64,000 nucleotides of DNA from Catenuloplanes niger (GTDB taxonomy: Bacteria; Actinomycetota; Actinomycetes; Mycobacteriales; Micromonosporaceae), in contig NZ_JAVDYC010000001.1 of assembly GCF_031458255.1 (NCBI RefSeq), positions 9,534,501 to 9,598,500 on the forward strand, read 5' to 3'. Position numbers and translations under genes: made by a program. The notes under the pieces were generated by a model that saw nothing but the letters and a program-made list of their open reading frames with translations, had not been told where the DNA came from and did not search any database. Positions 1 through 8,607 of the stretch are shown here, piece after piece. Every line of letters starts with the position of its first letter. Positions within the stretch are counted from its first letter, which is position 1.

Positions 1-1203
1 CCGGTGGCGCCGGACGAACCGAACCCGGTCGTGCTCACCCAGGGCCGCAAGGACGCGCTGCGCACGCTCGCGCACGGCCCGCTGTACGTGCTGCCGTCCG
101 CCGCGTTCCCGGCCGTGCTGGCCGTGGTCGGGTTGCGCGCGTTGGTCATCGGCCTGGTCGCGGCCGGCACGCTCGGCTGGGTGCTGTCCGGCACGGCCGC
201 GCACGGCGCGTACCGCATGCTGGGTCTGGGCCGGGAACGCTCGGCCGCGCGGATCCTGTTCTGGTCCGCGGTCGCCGGGCCGCCGCTCGGCCTGCTGCTC
301 GGCGTGGTGGTCGCGCTCGGCTGGGGCGGCGGGCCGGAGCTGGTCGCGATGATGACCGGCCAGCTCGCGTACCAGATGGCCTCGACGCTGCTGGTCTTCT
401 ACCGCCGCGAGCTGTGGCTGGCGCTGTCCATGGTGCCCGCGTTCGTGCTCGGCGCGCTCTACCTGATCCTCGGCGGCACCGGGCTGCGACTGGCGTCGGT
501 CGCGGTGACCGTGCTCGGCGTCGCGGCCGCGTACGCGTTCGGCCTGATGGCGACCACCCGCCGGCACGGCGAGGAGGCGAAGCCGGAGCCACCGCTGCTG
601 GCGTCGCTGCGCCCGGAGCGCCGCGGGCTGATCGGCGTCACCGGGTACGGGCTGGCCTCGGCCGCGCTGCTGTTCCACGCGCAGGCGCCGTACCTGCTCG
701 GCCGGCTGGACGTCGCGGTCGCGGCCGTACCGCTGATCCTGTGCATGGGGTTGGTGGAGTGGCGGGCGAACCGGTTCTGGGCCGAGACCGTGGCGCTGAC
801 CCGGCGGGTGCACCGCCCGGCCGAGTTCGTCGCGGGCGTCTGGCGGTCGATCGGCCGTGAGGTGCTGACCTGCCTCGCGGTGCCGGCCGCGGCCGCGCTG
901 CTGCTGCTGGCCTGCCTGTGGCTGACCGGCCTGCTCACCGCGGCCGGCGTGCTGATGACGGCCGCGCACGTGGTGCTGGCCGGCGCGTACTACCTGGCGT
1001 TCCTGCTGGCCGGGCGTTCTCGCTTCGGCTGGCTGTGCGTGACCATGACGGTCGCGGTCGCGCTGCACCTGGTGCCCGCCCTGGTGCTGCGTGCCGGGCC
1101 GGTCCTGGACACCTCGCTCTACCTGGGCAGCGTCCTCACGCTGCTCGGTCTCTTCGCCGCAGGCCTGGTCCCGGTCATCGGGCAGGCCCGGCACTACCGG
1201 TAA
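1..1203 (+). CDS. Polytopic membrane protein, 5'-truncated by window edge
   Basis: The reading frame is open from base 1, so the true start may lie upstream; the first possible start codon is GTG at 4. The visible ~400 residues are almost all hydrophobic helices (roughly ten segments) joined by short Arg-rich loops, with no soluble domain. It lies 33 bp upstream of sugar-nucleotide genes and GH114-type genes in the same direction. That position suits a polysaccharide exporter (Wzx/PelG-like), but I see no diagnostic motif. The role is inferred from context only; an unrelated integral membrane protein is possible. Confidence 0.6.
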   Translation, partial: PVAPDEPNPVVLTQGRKDALRTLAHGPLYVLPSAAFPAVLAVVGLRALVIGLVAAGTLGWVLSGTAAHGAYRMLGLGRERSAARILFWSAVAGPPLGLLLGVVVALGWGGGPELVAMMTGQLAYQMASTLLVFYRRELWLALSMVPAFVLGALYLILGGTGLRLASVAVTVLGVAAAYAFGLMATTRRHGEEAKPEPPLLASLRPERRGLIGVTGYGLASAALLFHAQAPYLLGRLDVAVAAVPLILCMGLVEWRANRFWAETVALTRRVHRPAEFVAGVWRSIGREVLTCLAVPAAAALLLLACLWLTGLLTAAGVLMTAAHVVLAGAYYLAFLLAGRSRFGWLCVTMTVAVALHLVPALVLRAGPVLDTSLYLGSVLTLLGLFAAGLVPVIGQARHYR

Positions 1204-1236
1204 GACCCGAGCTCAACCGACCGTGGGGAGGTCTGG

Positions 1237-2088
1237 ATGCACGCGGTGATCCTCGCCGGGGGCAAGGGTGTACGGCTCCGTCCGTACACGACGGCCCTGC
1301 CGAAACCCCTGATGCCCATCGGGGACAGCCACTCGATCCTGCAGATCGTGCTGGAGCAGCTCGCGTCGTGCGGGTTCACCTCGGTGACCCTCGCGATCAA
1401 CCATCTCGGCCCGCTGATCCGCGCCTTCGTCGGCGACGGCAGCGAGTGGGGACTGACGATCGACTACGTGGAGGAGGAGAAACCGCTCAACACCGTCGGA
1501 CCGCTGTTCGGGCTGAAGGACAGCCTGCCGGACGAGTTCCTGGTGATGAACGGCGACGTGCTCACCGACCTCGACTACGGCCACCTGCTGCGCACGCACG
1601 CGGACTCCGGTGCGGCGGTCACCGTGGCCACGTCCGAGCGGGTGCACCGGATCGACTTCGGGGTGCTGGACAACGCGGACGGGCGGATCACCGGGTTCCG
1701 GGAGAAGCCGTCGCTGACGTACTCGGTCAGCATGGGGGTCTACGGCATGTCCCGGAAGACGATCGCGCCGTACCCGGCCGGTCAGCCGTTCGGCTTCGAC
1801 CAGCTGGTCCTGGACCTGCTGGCGAAGAACGAGCACGCGGCGATCTACCCGTTCGAGGGGTTCTGGCTGGACATCGGCCGGCCCGAGGACTACGACGAGG
1901 CGAACCGGAACTTCGCGGAGCTGAAGCCGATCCTGCTGCGCGAACGGATCGTCGTGCCCGCCTCGCCGGAGGAGATCCTGGCCGCACCGGGTCCGGGAGC
2001 CCACGCACCGGAGGCGATCATCGCGCCGCCGTCGGTGCCGCTGCCGGCCTCGGCGTCGCCCGAGGCCGTCACCGGGGAGCCGGTGTGA
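1237..2088 (+). CDS. Sugar-nucleotide (NTP) transferase
   Basis: A 283-residue NTP_transferase-fold protein that activates a sugar-1-phosphate to an NDP-sugar. It begins with the signature AVILAGGKGVRLRPYT, followed by PKPLMPIGD (the Lys that binds the sugar phosphate) and the NGDVLTDLD metal-binding Asp near residue 105. WLDIGRPEDYDEA near residue 210 is typical of GlmU-N/RmlA/GDP-Man pyrophosphorylase relatives. The last ~45 residues form a Pro/Ala tail, and there is no left-handed beta-helix acetyltransferase domain. GGGGAGGTCTGG just upstream serves as a ribosome-binding site. Its stop overlaps the start of the next gene. The nucleotide and sugar specificity cannot be read from the sequence. 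Confidence 0.88.
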   Translation: MHAVILAGGKGVRLRPYTTALPKPLMPIGDSHSILQIVLEQLASCGFTSVTLAINHLGPLIRAFVGDGSEWGLTIDYVEEEKPLNTVGPLFGLKDSLPDEFLVMNGDVLTDLDYGHLLRTHADSGAAVTVATSERVHRIDFGVLDNADGRITGFREKPSLTYSVSMGVYGMSRKTIAPYPAGQPFGFDQLVLDLLAKNEHAAIYPFEGFWLDIGRPEDYDEANRNFAELKPILLRERIVVPASPEEILAAPGPGAHAPEAIIAPPSVPLPASASPEAVTGEPV

Positions 2089-2972
2089 CGCGAGTTCTGC
2101 TGTTCGGGGCGTCCGGCTTCATCGGCGGCTACGTGCGGTCCGTGCTCGCCGCGGACCCGCGCGTCGCCGAGCTGGTCACCCCGGGCCGGGCCCAGCACGA
2201 CCTGATCGCGGGCGACGTGGACGGGCTGACCGCGCTGCTGCGCGCGACCGCACCGGACGCGGTCGTCAGCTGCGTGGGCGCGCTCGGCGGCACCGCCACC
2301 GAGCTGCTCGCCGCGAACACGCTGGTCGCGGCGAAGCTGCTGGAGGCGGCCGCGGTCGCGGCGCCGCGGGCCCGCCTGGTGCGGATGGGCTCGGCCGGTG
2401 AGTACGGCGTGACCGACCCGGGCCGGTCGGTGCGCGAGGACGACCCGCTGGTGCCGGTCGGCGCCTACGGCGTCAGCCACGTCGCCGGCACCCGGCTGTT
2501 CTCGATCGCGGACGGGCTGGACGCGGTCTCGCTGCGCGTGTTCAACCCGATCGGGCCCGGGATGAGCGAGGAGACGCTGCTCGGCCGTGCCGCCGCGCGG
2601 ATCCGCACCGCGCTGGCCGAGGGCACCGACGAGATCCAGCTCGGCCCGCTCGGCGCGCACCGCGACTTCGTGGACGTGCGGGACCTGGCCGCGCTGGTCG
2701 GCAGCGTGGTCCTGGCCCGGGACGTACCGAGCCGGGTCTACAACGCGGGCAGCGGCCGGGCGGTGACCGCGCGGGAGGCGGTCCGGCTGCTCGCGGCCGA
2801 GGCCGGCTGGACCGGGACGATCCGCGAGGCCGGGGCCGGCCCGTCCCGGTCGGCCGCGGTGACGTGGATCCGCGCGGACGTGACCCGCGCACGGAACGAG
2901 CTGGGATGGACGCCGGTGCGCGACCTGGAGACAACGATCAAGGACGTCTGGAACGCCGGGGAGCGCCGGTGA
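2085..2972 (+). CDS. NAD-dependent epimerase/dehydratase (extended SDR)
   Basis: A 295-residue SDR. The GTG start at 2085 overlaps the previous stop by 4 bp (GTGA) and gives an immediate Rossmann motif, LLFGASGFIGGYV (GxxGxxG). The active-site Tyr and Lys positions are diverged: the region reads VGAYGVSHVAG, where classical epimerases have YxxxK. This suggests a reductase- or epimerase-like member with altered catalysis. The order transferase - epimerase - GH114 - dehydrogenase - epimerase is a polysaccharide precursor locus. Substrate unknown. Confidence 0.82.
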   Translation: MTRVLLFGASGFIGGYVRSVLAADPRVAELVTPGRAQHDLIAGDVDGLTALLRATAPDAVVSCVGALGGTATELLAANTLVAAKLLEAAAVAAPRARLVRMGSAGEYGVTDPGRSVREDDPLVPVGAYGVSHVAGTRLFSIADGLDAVSLRVFNPIGPGMSEETLLGRAAARIRTALAEGTDEIQLGPLGAHRDFVDVRDLAALVGSVVLARDVPSRVYNAGSGRAVTAREAVRLLAAEAGWTGTIREAGAGPSRSAAVTWIRADVTRARNELGWTPVRDLETTIKDVWNAGERR

Positions 2973-4045
2973 ACCAGGACTGGTGGCGGCGGCGCTGGTG
3001 GATCCCGGTCACGGCCGTGGTCCTGGTGCTGCTCGTGGCCGGGGTGTGGGGGCTCGTTGCCGAGGGCCCCCGCACCACCCCGCCGGGTCTCTCCCAGGGG
3101 TCGCCCACCCCGTCGGCGCCGGCGTCGGCCGGCCCGTCCGCGGACGCGGGCGTCGGCTCGGCACCTCCGGGGTCGCCGTCCGCCACCCCGTCCGCGTCCG
3201 CGTCCGCGTCGGCGCCGGCACCCCCGGCGCCCGGCAAGATCACTACTTGGGCGTACCAGCTGCAGGACTATCCGTCCGGCGGGCTGCAGCACCTGGCGGC
3301 CGGGCCGTACCAGATGGTGGTCATCGATCTCGCCCGCGACGCGCACAGCGACTTCTTCCGCAAGGACGAGATCGGTGCGGTGCAGCGGACCGGCAAGCGG
3401 GTGCTGTCCTACTTCGAGATCGGCAGCCTCGAGGACTTCCGGCCGGAGTACCCGGGCCTGCGCAAGGACGCCCCGGAGATGTTCGCCAACGAGTGGGGCG
3501 ACTGGCCGGGCGAGTACTTCGTGCGTTACTGGGACCCGCGCTGGTGGGACCGGGTGATCAAGCCGCGCGTCGACCAGGCCATCGCGTCCGGGTTCGACGG
3601 CGTCTACCTGGACACCCCGCTCGCGTACGAGGAGATCGACCTCGGCGCCGCGCAGGGCCGGGACCGGGACGCGCTCGGCCGGGAGATGACCAACCTGATC
3701 GTGCGGATCAGCAAGTACGCGAAGGAGCGCAAACCCGGCTTCCTGATCGTTCCGCAGAACTCGCCGGAGCTGCGCGAGCACCCCGGCTACACGGCCGCCA
3801 TCGACGGGATCGCGATGGAGGAGCTGTTCTACCTGGCCACCGACGAACCGTGCACCGAGGACTGGTGCACGGAGAACCTGGCGAACACCCGGGCACTGCG
3901 CGACGCGGGCAAGTTCGTGCTCGCCGTCGACTACGCGGTCCGCAGGGACGCGGTGTCGTCCGCCTGCGGCCGCTATCGGGCCGAGCGCTTCGCCGGCACG
4001 GTCACCGTACGCGATCTCGACCGGCCCGCCGCGATCTGCGGCTGA
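2969..4045 (+). CDS. Membrane-anchored GH114-like endo-alpha-1,4-polygalactosaminidase family protein
   Basis: The GTG at 2969 overlaps the previous stop. The product (~358 residues) has an N-terminal membrane segment (about residues 9-29), then an Ala/Ser/Pro-rich spacer to about residue 88, then a TIM-barrel domain of the GH114 (TM1410-like/Spherulin-4) type. Visible hallmarks are KITTWAYQLQDY at the barrel start, VVIDLARD, VLSYFEIGS, YWDPRWWD, GFDGVYLDT, IVPQNSPEL and AMEELFY. In this family the enzymes cut galactosaminoglycans and act outside the cell, which fits an anchored exofacial domain. It sits inside a sugar-nucleotide operon and has a paralogue four genes downstream, so biofilm-polysaccharide processing (PelA-like) is a reasonable inference. 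Substrate untested. Confidence 0.8.
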   Translation: MNQDWWRRRWWIPVTAVVLVLLVAGVWGLVAEGPRTTPPGLSQGSPTPSAPASAGPSADAGVGSAPPGSPSATPSASASASAPAPPAPGKITTWAYQLQDYPSGGLQHLAAGPYQMVVIDLARDAHSDFFRKDEIGAVQRTGKRVLSYFEIGSLEDFRPEYPGLRKDAPEMFANEWGDWPGEYFVRYWDPRWWDRVIKPRVDQAIASGFDGVYLDTPLAYEEIDLGAAQGRDRDALGREMTNLIVRISKYAKERKPGFLIVPQNSPELREHPGYTAAIDGIAMEELFYLATDEPCTEDWCTENLANTRALRDAGKFVLAVDYAVRRDAVSSACGRYRAERFAGTVTVRDLDRPAAICG

Positions 4046-4074
4046 CCGCTCACATCCGAGAGGAGCACAACGCA

Positions 4075-5385
4075 ATGCCAAGCAAGATCGGGGTCGTGGG
4101 CCTCGGCTACGTGGGCCTCACGCTCACCGCCGCCCTCGCCGAGAAGGGCTTCACCGTGTACGGCGCGGACGTGTCGCCGGCGATCCTTGACTCGCTGTCG
4201 CGCGGCCGGCCGCACATCTTCGAGCCCGGCATCGACGACATCTTCGCGAACCGGATCGGCAAGGACATCTTCGTCTCCACGGAGCTGCCGTCCGACGTCG
4301 AGGTCGCCGTGATCAGCGTGTCGACGCCGGTCGACGACATCACCCGCCGCCCGAACCTGGCCAACCTGGCCTCGGCCGCCCGCGGCGTGGCCGCGTCCTG
4401 CCGGCCGGGCACGCTGGTCGTGGTGCGCAGCACCGTACCGGTCGGCACGTCCCGCAACGTGGTGCTGCCGGAGCTGCAGGCCGCCTGGGGTGACGACGTC
4501 AAGCTGGTGATGGCGCCGGAGCGCACCATCCAGGGCCAGGCGCTGCGCGAGCTGGTCGAGCTGCCGCAGGTCATCGGCGGCCTGGACGCCGCGTCGCTGG
4601 AGGCCGGCGTGGAGTTCTTCGCCGGGCTGGCGCAGACCATCCAGACCGTGTCCAGCCTGGAGGCGGCGGAGCTGGTCAAGCTGACCAACAACTGCCACAC
4701 CGACCTGATCTACTCGTTCGGCAACGAGATCGCGCTGATCGCGGAGCGGCACGGGCTGGACCCGCTGGAGGTCATCCGGGCCACGAACGTGGACTACCCG
4801 CGGCCGGACATCGCCAAGCCGGGGTACGTCGGCGGCGGCTGCCTGTCCAAGGACCCGTACATCCTGATCGACTCGGCCGGCGACCGGCCGCCGTTCCTGG
4901 TCGGCAAGGCGCGCGAGCTCAACGAGTACCTGCCGATCCACGTCGGCGAGACCATCGTGAAGATGCTCAAGGAGGCGCGCGGCCGCAGCCTCGGCGCGCG
5001 CCTGGCCGTGCTCGGCTGGGCCTACAAGGGCTGGCCGGCCACCGACGACATGCGCGGCACGCCGATCGCCACCATGATGCGCGTGTTCTCCGCCGCCGGC
5101 GTCACGGTCATCGGGCACGACCCGCTGGTCAGCGACGACGTCATCCGGCAGTACGGCGGCGAGCCGGTGTCGCTGGACAAGGCGTTCACCGACGCGGACG
5201 CCGTGCTGATCATCAACGACCACCCTGACTACCGGGCGATCCAGATCCCGGACATCCTCGGCGGCGCGAAGCCGGCGTTCATCTACGACTCGTGGCGGGT
5301 GCTGGACGAGTCCGCGGTCCGCGCCGCGGGCATCCGGTACGCGGGTCTCGGTTACCTTCCTTCGGTTGAGGCGGTTTCGGCGTGA
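4075..5385 (+). CDS. UDP-glucose/UDP-HexNAc 6-dehydrogenase family protein
   Basis: A 436-residue NDP-sugar dehydrogenase, close in style to WecC/UDP-ManNAc dehydrogenases. It has an N-terminal NAD-binding motif GVVGLGYVGLTLTAALA, central helices with LTNNCHTDLIYSFGNE, and the catalytic cysteine within GYVGGGCLSKDPY (about Cys256). A C-terminal UDP-binding domain includes AVLGWAYKGWPATDDMRGTP. It would oxidise C6 of a UDP-(amino)sugar to the uronate using two NAD+. The AGGAG ribosome site about 10 bp before the ATG is good. Its stop overlaps the next GTG by 4 bp, so the genes are translationally coupled. Confidence 0.9.
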   Translation: MPSKIGVVGLGYVGLTLTAALAEKGFTVYGADVSPAILDSLSRGRPHIFEPGIDDIFANRIGKDIFVSTELPSDVEVAVISVSTPVDDITRRPNLANLASAARGVAASCRPGTLVVVRSTVPVGTSRNVVLPELQAAWGDDVKLVMAPERTIQGQALRELVELPQVIGGLDAASLEAGVEFFAGLAQTIQTVSSLEAAELVKLTNNCHTDLIYSFGNEIALIAERHGLDPLEVIRATNVDYPRPDIAKPGYVGGGCLSKDPYILIDSAGDRPPFLVGKARELNEYLPIHVGETIVKMLKEARGRSLGARLAVLGWAYKGWPATDDMRGTPIATMMRVFSAAGVTVIGHDPLVSDDVIRQYGGEPVSLDKAFTDADAVLIINDHPDYRAIQIPDILGGAKPAFIYDSWRVLDESAVRAAGIRYAGLGYLPSVEAVSA

Positions 5386-6347
5386 AGGCTCTTCTCCTCG
5401 GCGGTGCCGGCTTCATCGGCCTGCACCTGGCCCGGCGGCTCGTGCGCGACGGTCACGACGTGACCGTCGTGGACGACTTCTCCCGCGGCCGGCGGGACGC
5501 GTTCCTGGACGAGCTGCGGCCGTCCATCGAGCTCGTCTCCGGCGACCTGACCGACCCCGCCGTGTGGGCCGCGCTGCCGTCCACCGGCTGGGACGAGATC
5601 TACCTGCTCGCGGCCGTGGTCGGCGTGCGCAACGTGGAGCAGGACCCGGCACGCGTGGTGCGGGTCAACACACTCTCCGCGATGCACCTGCTCGACTGGG
5701 TCGCACCCGGCGCGAAGGTGTTCTTCGCGTCCACCAGCGAGGTCTACGCCGGTGGCGTGGACGCCGGGGTCGTGCCGGTGCCGACGCCGGAGGACATCCC
5801 CGCGCTGATCTCCGACGTGACCGCGCCGCGCTTCGCGTACGCGGTCAGCAAGCTGCTCGGCGAGGCCGCGTTCATCCACACGTCCCGGGCGCGCGGCTTC
5901 GACGCCGTGGTCGGCCGGTTCCACAACGTGTACGGCCCGCGGATGGGCGCCGACCACGTCATCCCGGAGATGTCGCTGCGGGCACTCAGCGGCGCCGAGT
6001 CGTTCGCGGTGCCGGGCGCCGACCAGTTCCGGGCGTTCTGCCACGTGGACGACGCGGTGTCCGCGATCCGGGCGCTGATGGCCGCACCGGCCGCCGCCGG
6101 CCGGATCGTGCACATCGGCAACGACCGCGAGGAGACCAACATCGGCGACCTCGCCAAGCTGGTCCTCCGGGTGGCCGGCGCCACCGCCATGCTCGCCCCG
6201 TCGGACGCGCCACCCGGCTCGGTCCGGCGCCGCTGCCCCGACCTGACGCTGCTGCGCTCGCTGACCGGGTACGAGCCGACCGTACCGCTGGAGGAAGGGG
6301 TCAGGACCACGTTCGCGTGGTACAAGGAACACGGGCGGCCGCAATGA
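5382..6347 (+). CDS. NAD-dependent epimerase/dehydratase (extended SDR)
   Basis: A 321-residue extended SDR: GGAGFIGLHLARRL at the N-terminus, DDFSRGRR (nucleotide-specificity Asp), STSEVYAGG as the Ser/Thr active-site strand, and FAYAVSKLLGE containing the YxxxK catalytic pair. RFHNVYGPRMG is typical of UDP-glucose 4-epimerase/UDP-glucuronate decarboxylase relatives. With the neighbouring dehydrogenase it could act as a C4-epimerase or a uronate decarboxylase making an unusual UDP-sugar. The GTG start overlaps the upstream stop by 4 bp and its own stop overlaps the next ATG by 4 bp. Unlike the SDR at 2085-2972, the catalytic residues look intact. Confidence 0.87.
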   Translation: MKALLLGGAGFIGLHLARRLVRDGHDVTVVDDFSRGRRDAFLDELRPSIELVSGDLTDPAVWAALPSTGWDEIYLLAAVVGVRNVEQDPARVVRVNTLSAMHLLDWVAPGAKVFFASTSEVYAGGVDAGVVPVPTPEDIPALISDVTAPRFAYAVSKLLGEAAFIHTSRARGFDAVVGRFHNVYGPRMGADHVIPEMSLRALSGAESFAVPGADQFRAFCHVDDAVSAIRALMAAPAAAGRIVHIGNDREETNIGDLAKLVLRVAGATAMLAPSDAPPGSVRRRCPDLTLLRSLTGYEPTVPLEEGVRTTFAWYKEHGRPQ

Positions 6348-7036
6348 GCAAGGCCCCGATCTGCTTCTACTACGGCAACGGCAAGCTCGTCGAGCTGGCC
6401 GAGTACCCGCGCGTGGTGCTGCAACCGGACTTCTACAAACCGGCCGAGCTCGCGTACCTGGCCGACGCCGGCGTGCAGACCCTCGGCTACCTGTCCCTGT
6501 CCGAGGACACCGGCCCGCCGGCACCGTGGCAGCGCCAGGAACGCAACCCCGACTGGGGTGGCGCGTTCGTCCACGTCGGACACCCGCTCTGGGTCGAGCA
6601 CGTGGTCGGCCAGGCCAAGGCCGCGATGAAACAGGGCTTCCACGGCCTGTTCCTGGACACGCTCAACGTCGAGCTGACCTACCCCGAGGACGTGCCGCAC
6701 CTGCTCACGCTGGTCGGCGCGATCCGCGAGGAGGCCCAGCCGGCCTACCTGCTGGCCAATCGCGGCTTCGGCATGCTCCCCCGGCTCGCCGAGATCGTCG
6801 ACGGCGTCGTCTTCGAGTCCTTCTCGGCCCGCTGGACCGACGAGGGCTACGCCCCCTGGCCCGCCGACACGCTGGAGTTCCACGCCCAGATCGCCGAGCA
6901 GTTGCTCCAGCTCGAAGTCGACCTGATCGCCCTCGACTACGCCGACACCCAGGGCCTGACGGACTTCGCCGTCCGCCGCGCCCGCCAGTTCGGCATGCAG
7001 TGCGTGGTCAGCGACCGGGCGCTGTCCCGCGTCTGA
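6344..7036 (+). CDS. Cytosolic-looking GH114-like TIM-barrel protein
   Basis: A 230-residue single-domain protein of the same Spherulin-4/GH114-like fold as the product at 2969-4045, but with no signal peptide or membrane helix. Readable landmarks are ICFYYGNGKLVEL, VVLQPDFYKP, TLGYLSLSED, GFHGLFLDTLN, ANRGFGMLP and GVVFESFSARW near the end of the barrel. ATGA overlap makes it the last gene of the operon, and a strong terminator follows directly. Without a secretion signal it may act on cytoplasmic intermediates, be exported with a partner, or be a non-catalytic homologue. The paralogous pair in one operon is unusual. Confidence 0.75.
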   Translation: MSKAPICFYYGNGKLVELAEYPRVVLQPDFYKPAELAYLADAGVQTLGYLSLSEDTGPPAPWQRQERNPDWGGAFVHVGHPLWVEHVVGQAKAAMKQGFHGLFLDTLNVELTYPEDVPHLLTLVGAIREEAQPAYLLANRGFGMLPRLAEIVDGVVFESFSARWTDEGYAPWPADTLEFHAQIAEQLLQLEVDLIALDYADTQGLTDFAVRRARQFGMQCVVSDRALSRV

Positions 7037-7085
7037 CCACCCGGTGCGGGGCCGGGCCGACCGGTCCGGTCCCGCACCGGGTGGT
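7036..7085 (+). terminator. Strong intrinsic-type terminator of the polysaccharide operon
   Basis: A perfect 15-bp inverted repeat (arms 7036-7050 and 7071-7085, about 20-nt loop) starts at the last base of the GH114 stop codon. No U-tract follows, as is common in high-GC actinobacteria. It separates the polysaccharide operon from the DUF6082 gene. Confidence 0.7.
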
Positions 7086-7110
7086 TGCCCGGCTGTGTTC
7101 ACATCGACTT

Positions 7111-7713
7111 ATGGGGACGGCCCGCGAATCGATGATCCTGTTCGCAGGAGCGACCGCCGACGGCAGCGCCTCGGCGGAGAGCGGCTGGGAGACGATAGGC
7201 GACATCGGCCAGACGGTCGGTGCTTTCGGCACGGTGATCGCGGTACTTGCCCTGCTCGGCGCGATGCGCTCGCTCCAGCTCCAGCGGCGGCAGACACACG
7301 CGTCCGAGGAAGAGGTTCTCCGCGCGATGCGGTACAACCTCATGATCCTGGCACTGCAGCACGAGAAGTATCTTCCGCTGTGGGGGTTCCCGCCATCCCT
7401 GCCACAGGAAGAGATGGCGTTGCGCGCCTATCTGGGCATGATGTTCAGCTACTTCGAGGCCGGCTTGCGCAACGGTCGCATGACGGAGCGGGAGCTCGAC
7501 CAGTCACTGTCGAATCTCTTCCACATCAAGGTGGGGCGCGACTTCTGGCACGATCACCGCGACGTCTACCTCGAGTCCGGTGATCCATCCGCCGTCAGAC
7601 TCGCGCGGATAGCGGATCGGCACTGCCCGCCCGCCTCGCGAACGGATGAGCCCGCGGCGGGGCCGCACGACGTGAGCCGCACACGCGACGTTACAGGCAA
7701 CGATCCCGGTTGA
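7111..7713 (+). CDS. DUF6082-like membrane-associated protein
   Basis: A 200-residue protein. It has an N-terminal region with one transmembrane helix (about residues 31-51, IGDIGQTVGAFGTVIAVLALLGAM), a charged coiled segment LQLQRRQTHASEEE, then a helical cytoplasmic domain with ALQHEKYLPLWG and LRNGRMTERELD. The pattern 'helix - LQxRQT - helical domain containing WG' matches the DUF6082 family common in streptomycetes and relatives, whose function is unknown. An alternative start is ATG 7132. It stands alone between a terminator and a convergent operon. Confidence 0.68.
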   Translation: MGTARESMILFAGATADGSASAESGWETIGDIGQTVGAFGTVIAVLALLGAMRSLQLQRRQTHASEEEVLRAMRYNLMILALQHEKYLPLWGFPPSLPQEEMALRAYLGMMFSYFEAGLRNGRMTERELDQSLSNLFHIKVGRDFWHDHRDVYLESGDPSAVRLARIADRHCPPASRTDEPAAGPHDVSRTRDVTGNDPG

Positions 7714-7872
7714 TTCCGGTAGTCACGGTTTCCCGGGGATCGGGTGAGGCATCGCGCGTCCGGACGCCGGGCGAGCGGTTGCGGGGCCGTGGCGTCGCAA
7801 CCGGCGGAGGGGACGGAAGCGGCGCGGGCGCGGACAGATCGGCCTTTCCGCGGTACGCGGGCCCGCACGCCG

Positions 7873-8607
7873 TCAGCGACCGGGTGTAACGACGCCGGGT
7901 GCCGGGTCGGCGCGACGGGCGGGTCCGGTGCCCGTGGCGAGCAGGGCGGCTGTGGTGGTCAGGTGGGCGGTCCAGGCGGCGGTCAGGGCCCAGGCCGTGC
8001 CGAGCGGGGTGGTGAGGTGGAAGGCGGCGAGGAAGGCGACCAGGGCCAGGGACGCGCGGGTGAACTGGCGGGTGAAGGCGGGCAGCGAGCGGCGGGTCTC
8101 GATCACCACGAGCACGCCGGAGTACGGGAACGTGACCACGAATGCCTGCAGCACGCCCGCGAACTGGGCGATCGCCAGCGCGACGGCGACCACGAGCGCC
8201 ACCTGCGGCACGGTCGGGCGTCGTGGGGGTGTGGCGGGGGTGGGCGGGGGGCGGCGCAGGCCGGTGGCCGCCCACAGCAGGCAGACCGCGGCCAGCACCG
8301 GTGCGAACGGCAGGTCGCCGAGCGTGGTGAGCGGCCAGGCGACCAGCAGGTACGCGGCGATCGCCAGCGCGTCCGCGAGGAGGATGTGCAGGCCGGCGCG
8401 GTGGTGCAGCGTGCTCGCCAGCACGAAGAAGAGCACCAGCAGGACCACGCCGATCAGGTGGCGGGCGTCGACCGGGCCGCCGGAGGCGAGCAGCGCCAGC
8501 GTCATCGGCAGGGGCAGGCTGTAGACGACGGCCTTCCAGCGCATCGACGGGACCAGCCGGACCGCGACCACCACGGCCGCGATCAGCAGCGCGGACGCGA
8601 TCGTCAC
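7873..8607 (-). CDS. Multi-pass membrane protein, second gene of a two-gene operon
   Basis: The product is about 244 residues. The GTG at 8607 overlaps the stop of the upstream minus-strand gene by 4 bp, which decides the start over the longer open frame. It contains about seven hydrophobic segments, a Pro-rich loop in the middle (RRPPPTPATPPRRPTV) and a short basic tail. I recognise no family. Translational coupling to the 8604-9425 gene implies the two work together, perhaps as a membrane sensor or transport pair. Confidence 0.66.
   Translation of the reverse strand: MTIASALLIAAVVVAVRLVPSMRWKAVVYSLPLPMTLALLASGGPVDARHLIGVVLLVLFFVLASTLHHRAGLHILLADALAIAAYLLVAWPLTTLGDLPFAPVLAAVCLLWAATGLRRPPPTPATPPRRPTVPQVALVVAVALAIAQFAGVLQAFVVTFPYSGVLVVIETRRSLPAFTRQFTRASLALVAFLAAFHLTTPLGTAWALTAAWTAHLTTTAALLATGTGPARRADPAPGVVTPGR

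Noticed and set aside
2085-2972. Long N-terminal extension (from 918) of the epimerase frame
   Set aside because: The part before 2085 lies inside two other genes and has no similarity. The Rossmann motif begins right after GTG 2085.
2738-4081. Long minus-strand open frame opposite the epimerase and GH114 genes
   Set aside because: It is a GC-skew shadow: low-complexity Arg/Gly/Val-rich translation with no motif, opposite well-supported plus-strand genes.
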